Positions 6,798-8,611 of a stretch of DNA of 8,611 nucleotides are shown here, piece by piece. This DNA is from Nanobdellati archaeon (lineage in GTDB: Archaea > EX4484-52 > JAADEF01). Under the pieces are notes generated by a model. It ran no database searches. It worked only from the letters and a program-made list of their open reading frames with translations, and was not told where the DNA came from. Positions within the stretch are counted from its first letter, which is position 1. Each line of letters begins with the position of its first letter. Location of the stretch: assembly GCA_015521505.1 (NCBI GenBank), contig WAOB01000127.1, positions 1 through 8,611 of the forward strand, written 5' to 3'. The position numbers and the translations under genes were made by a program.

Positions 6798-6865
6798 ATA
6801 TCGAGATATTGACATCACAATATCACGATATAAAGATATTTAAAGATATCGCCATAAAACGATAT
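6798..6865. promoter_or_regulatory. Cluster of ATATC/GATAT half-sites upstream of tbp
   Basis: Two inverted pairs with the same layout occur: ATATC-GA-GATAT at 6798-6809 and ATATC-AC-GATAT at 6820-6831, their centres 22 bp apart (about two DNA turns). Further GATAT half-sites start at 6835, 6845 and 6861; the first two belong to a 9-bp direct repeat TAAAGATAT (6831-6839 and 6841-6849) with a 10-bp period. The cluster ends about 18 bp before the tbp TATA box, where an activator or repressor could act. AT-rich DNA makes some such words likely by chance, but the repeated spacing and helical phasing are notable. Confidence 0.45.
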
Positions 6866-6882
6866 TAATATATATGAGTTCG

Positions 6883-6890
6883 TTTAAATA
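6883..6890 (+). promoter_or_regulatory. TATA box of the tbp promoter
   Basis: TTTAAATA is a textbook archaeal TATA element. At about 26 nt spacing it predicts a transcription start near 6912, giving a leader of about 29 nt that contains GGAGGGGT (6928-6935), a strong ribosome binding site 5 nt before the tbp ATG. Because the gene encodes the protein that binds such elements, autoregulation is possible but not shown here. Confidence 0.55.
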
Positions 6891-6940
6891 TACATATTAT
6901 AATTCCTTTTTTTAAGTTAAATGGTGTGGAGGGGTAAATT

Positions 6941-7480
6941 ATGGATTGGGATATCAAAATACATAATGTGGTGGCTTCTTTGAACATCCAGAACAACATA
7001 CCTCTTGTGAGGATTGCAAATAAACTTGAAGGTGTTGAATATGAACCCGATCAATTTCCAGGATTGGTGTTGAGATTAAACCAACCAAAATCTGCTGCTC
7101 TGATGTTCAGCAATGGTAAAGTGATAAGCACAGGGACCAAATCCGTTAAACAGGCAAATGATGCTATAGAAAGTTTGCTTAATATATTTAAAGAACTTTC
7201 CATACCTTATAACAATACAAGGCACAACATAGATAATGTTGTTGCCTCAACACATGCAGGGAAAGAATTAAATCTAACAAAAATTGCACTTTCTTTGGAA
7301 GAGACAGAGTATGAACCAGAGCAGTTCCCTGGATTGGTATATAGGCAGTATGAAACAGGAGTTGTTTTCTTGTTGTTTAGAACAGGTAAGATAGTGTGTA
7401 CAGGTGCTAAATCAGAAGAGCAAATATATGAAAGTTTTAAATTGCTTTATGAAAAACTAAAAAGTATTAACGAGATTTAA
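6941..7480 (+). CDS. tbp: TATA-box binding protein (TBP)
   Basis: A 179-residue archaeal TBP, the general transcription factor that bends promoter DNA and recruits TFB and RNA polymerase. The two direct repeats of the saddle are plain: NVVAS at residues 9-13 and 99-103, YEPDQFPGLVLR at 34-45 and YEPEQFPGLVYR at 124-135, and FSNGK...TGTKS at 56-68 against FRTGK...TGAKS at 146-158. The four DNA-intercalating phenylalanines are present (Phe39, Phe56, Phe129, Phe146). It lacks the acidic C-terminal tail seen in Pyrococcus-type TBP and ends soon after the last helix. A strong Shine-Dalgarno sequence fixes the start. It is divergent from trpS, and its last 14 nt overlap the convergent PH-like gene. 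Confidence 0.98.
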   Translation: MDWDIKIHNVVASLNIQNNIPLVRIANKLEGVEYEPDQFPGLVLRLNQPKSAALMFSNGKVISTGTKSVKQANDAIESLLNIFKELSIPYNNTRHNIDNVVASTHAGKELNLTKIALSLEETEYEPEQFPGLVYRQYETGVVFLLFRTGKIVCTGAKSEEQIYESFKLLYEKLKSINEI

Positions 7481-7847
7481 TTTTTTCTTTAATTATTTCC
7501 ATAATTTTCTTCCTATCGTTCACTTCCAAAATCACTCTCCTCCAAAAACCGCCTTTTTTCTCTAACACTAAAAGGTTTTTGCGATGTAGTAAAAAATATA
7601 ATGTTCTATTCCAAAAATGCATCCTTAATCCATAACCAACATACCATGGAACAGAAGGCATGGTCTCTATAGAAACTATGTCATTGAAAGATATATTGTA
7701 AGTAAAAAATAAGAATCTAATCTCTATCTTATTAGAGTATATCATCAACTTCATATAAGGAATAATCAAAAATTTGTATGTTTCCTCATAGAGTGGTTTC
7801 TCCCTCTTTTCTTCAAGATAAGGAAGAATAGGAACAAGCATGGTCAT
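7467..7847 (-). CDS. Hypothetical beta-rich protein, possible PH-like domain
   Basis: A 126-residue protein of unrecognised family. Residues 20-100 alternate short hydrophobic strands (KLMIYSNKIEIRF, ISFNDIVSIETMP, GYGLRMHF, TLYFLLHRKNLLVLEKKGG), and the end is a charged helix (NDRKKIMEIIKEKIKSR). Strands followed by one C-terminal helix, with an 'I..xDI..IE..P' segment, a GYGLR turn and a 'VLEKKGG..RRVILEVND' block, are reminiscent of bacterial/archaeal PH-like domains that bind lipids or proteins, often at membranes. This is a fold-level guess. The stretch at residues 26-35 is hydrophobic but too short for a confident membrane span. The ATG overlaps the winged-helix gene's stop codon by 4 nt (ATGA), indicating translational coupling; a second ATG at 7841 is an alternative start with GGGAG 6 nt upstream. 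Confidence 0.8.
   Translation of the reverse strand: MTMLVPILPYLEEKREKPLYEETYKFLIIPYMKLMIYSNKIEIRFLFFTYNISFNDIVSIETMPSVPWYVGYGLRMHFWNRTLYFLLHRKNLLVLEKKGGFWRRVILEVNDRKKIMEIIKEKIKSR
7481..7490 (+). terminator. Oligo-T tract after tbp
   Basis: TTTTTTCTTT begins immediately after the tbp stop codon. A U-rich stretch without a hairpin is a standard archaeal intrinsic terminator. It lies within the coding region of the convergent PH-like gene, where it encodes its Lys-rich C-terminus. Confidence 0.5.
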
Positions 7848-8248
7848 CTCCCAAACTCTCTATCAACTATTTCAGCAACCTTTCTTATCCTCTTCAACAA
7901 CCTATGGATCTCATACTCTATCTCATCTATAGTTTCTTCCAATGTATGTGCTCTCAAAGAATATCCTCTTGAAGTTCTTGCTAAAATACCACATTTAATC
8001 ATCTTATTGATATGATGGTATGTTGTAGTCCTTGATGCCTTCGTTCTTGATGTCAAATCATCTAATGTAAAAAATCCTTTATCCTTATTTATGATCATTA
8101 TCTCTTTCAAAATTTTTGCAGGTATTTCAGAAGAGTCTCTTTTAGATACAACTCCTAAAGATTTTAAGAGCCATTCTAAAAGTTCCTCTACATCCTTTTC
8201 AGGAGGCATCCTTTCTTCAATTATACTTATTTTTCTATGTATCACCAT
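7844..8248 (-). CDS. Winged helix-turn-helix transcriptional regulator
   Basis: A 134-residue protein with an N-terminal helical segment (EKDVEELLEWLLKSLG, 17-32), a central winged helix and a C-terminal coiled-coil-like helix (LEETIDEIEYEIHRLLKRI, 103-121). In the DNA-binding part, AKILKEIMIINKDKGFFTLDDLTSRTKAS is the first helix, strand and second helix. SRTTTYHHINKMIKCGIL (72-89) looks like the recognition helix and ARTSRGYSLRA the wing. The architecture resembles ArsR/MarR/TrmB-type archaeal regulators, but I cannot assign a named family or ligand; no metal-binding cysteine cluster is seen. The long terminal helix suggests dimerisation. No ribosome binding site precedes the ATG at 8248, yet a TATA-like element lies about 26 nt upstream, so the mRNA is probably leaderless. 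An internal ATG at residue 14 is a less likely start. It overlaps the PH-like gene by 4 nt. Confidence 0.85.
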   Translation of the reverse strand: MVIHRKISIIEERMPPEKDVEELLEWLLKSLGVVSKRDSSEIPAKILKEIMIINKDKGFFTLDDLTSRTKASRTTTYHHINKMIKCGILARTSRGYSLRAHTLEETIDEIEYEIHRLLKRIRKVAEIVDREFGR

Positions 8249-8267
8249 AAAGTATTATTAATCTAAA

Positions 8268-8278
8268 ATATTTTAAAA
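8268..8278 (-). promoter_or_regulatory. Putative TATA box for the winged-helix/PH-like operon
   Basis: On the - strand TTTTTAAAATA is centred at about 8273, 25-26 nt before the start codon at 8248, predicting a leaderless transcript. It matches the TATA geometry and sequence at trpS. The surrounding stretch (8249-8374) contains no gene I can support. Confidence 0.5.
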
Positions 8279-8374
8279 ATTTTATAATAATGCTACGTTA
8301 TTTAGAACAATAGGATGATAAAATGAGGTACAATCAATATTTTTGTTCCATTAATAGTTTCCTTCTTAACTTCA

Positions 8375-8494
8375 TCAGTTAAAGTAAAAAATCACTCCCC
8401 TACTTGGCTTATACACATCGCAAAATGATCTATAACTTCTTGAAATCTTATATGAAAAGGTTTTAACTTCCAAAGGTATCTCTTTTTGCATCAT
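8375..8494 (-). CDS. Possible 39-residue small protein downstream of corA
   Basis: A short frame begins at an ATG that overlaps the corA stop codon (ATGA), an arrangement typical of translational coupling, and runs 39 codons to a TGA. The product (starting MMQKEIPLEVKTF, ending SRGVIFYFN) is basic, has one cysteine and no membrane segment. I recognise no family. The only support is the coupled start and a partial purine-rich site (GGGATGGAT) in the end of corA. It could equally be untranslated 3' sequence or the remnant of a longer gene. Confidence 0.25.
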   Translation of the reverse strand: MMQKEIPLEVKTFSYKISRSYRSFCDVYKPSRGVIFYFN

Positions 8495-8611
8495 ATCCAT
8501 CCCTTCTTCTTATATATAACTAAAAGGGTCAACGCTATAGTAGCCATTATTGCTAAAACTATAAAATAACCATACTTCCAATCCAATTCAGGCATATAAT
8601 GGAAGTTCATA
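8491..8611 (-). CDS. corA: CorA-type Mg2+/Co2+ transporter, C-terminal end
   Basis: Only the last 39 full codons are inside the window; the gene continues past the right edge. The fragment begins MNF, and the preceding single T at 8611 is compatible with GGT, so it would read GMN, the selectivity motif closing transmembrane helix 1 of CorA channels. The short periplasmic loop HYMPELDWKYGY follows, with the family's MPEL signature. Then comes a hydrophobic helix of about 18 residues (FIVLAIMATIALTLLVIY) and the basic cytoplasmic end KKKGWI. CorA forms pentameric Mg2+ channels gated by cytoplasmic Mg2+ binding; the regulatory domain lies outside this window. The combination GMN-MPEL-TM2-basic tail is highly specific, so the call is good despite the short length. 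Confidence 0.88.
   Translation of the reverse strand, partial: MNFHYMPELDWKYGYFIVLAIMATIALTLLVIYKKKGWI

Noticed and set aside
6681..6940. Replication origin in the AT-rich repeat-bearing spacer.
   Set aside because: No cdc6/orc1 gene nearby and no G-rich origin recognition boxes; the repeats are better placed as promoter elements.
8305..8348. Inverted words GAACAA (8305-8310) and TTGTTC (8343-8348).
   Set aside because: Six-base arms with a 32-nt gap are expected by chance in sequence of this composition.
8323..8382. A 19-codon + strand frame with AGGATGAT 3 nt before its ATG and a TATA-like TTTATAAT upstream at 8281-8288.
   Set aside because: Too short, no recognisable sequence, and such signals arise readily in AT-rich spacers; it also runs into the opposite-strand ORF.
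1..8611. CRISPR array, transposon ends, tRNA or rRNA genes.
   Set aside because: No regularly spaced repeats, no transposase or terminal inverted repeats, and no tRNA cloverleaf or rRNA-like segments were found by reading.

Overview
This is a compact, AT-rich archaeal window. Domain-level placement is firm. A TATA-binding protein, the sliding clamp PCNA, RNA polymerase subunit Rpo4/RpoF, ribosomal protein eL21, a DUF655 protein and an archaeal/eukaryal-type tryptophanyl-tRNA synthetase sit within about 6 kb. Several genes have GGTGAT-type ribosome binding sites matching the archaeal 16S 3' end, and several upstream regions carry T/A-rich TATA boxes about 26 nt before a start codon or inferred transcript start. 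The lineage cannot be fixed from this sequence; an uncultured euryarchaeal or DPANN-type genome is possible.

Left edge (1-522, + strand): the C-terminal part of a HIT-family nucleotide-binding protein with a charged tail, then a 59-residue single-pass membrane protein of unknown function.

Centre (509-6680, all - strand, transcribed right to left): trpS and a UDP-sugar dehydrogenase overlap or nearly touch. PCNA follows with its own apparent promoter. Next come eL21, rpoF, DUF655 and a complete membrane-anchored multicopper oxidase. The eL21-rpoF-DUF655 trio is a familiar archaeal information-processing cluster; the multicopper oxidase, only 3 nt after DUF655, is the out-of-place member. A perfect 14-bp palindrome lies where the eL21 transcript is predicted to start.

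Divergent control region (6681-6940): 260 bp between trpS (leftward) and tbp (rightward). It holds a leaderless-type trpS promoter, an 8-bp-arm inverted repeat, a cluster of ATATC/GATAT half-sites including two inverted pairs 22 bp apart, and the tbp TATA box. This is the richest unexplained regulatory structure in the window.

Right edge (7467-8611, - strand): a two-gene unit (winged-helix regulator, then a beta-rich PH-like protein of unknown function) overlapping by 4 nt and convergent with tbp. Beyond it are a possible 39-residue ORF and the C-terminal end of a CorA magnesium transporter, recognised from its split GMN motif, MPEL loop and final membrane helix.

Both convergent gene pairs (membrane protein/multicopper oxidase, and tbp/PH-like) overlap tail to tail by exactly 14 nt, so genes here are packed without dedicated terminator spacers. 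I did not find a clear new multi-gene defence or mobile system. The best leads are regulatory (the tbp/trpS array and the eL21 palindrome), the position of the multicopper oxidase, and the winged-helix/PH-like pair.
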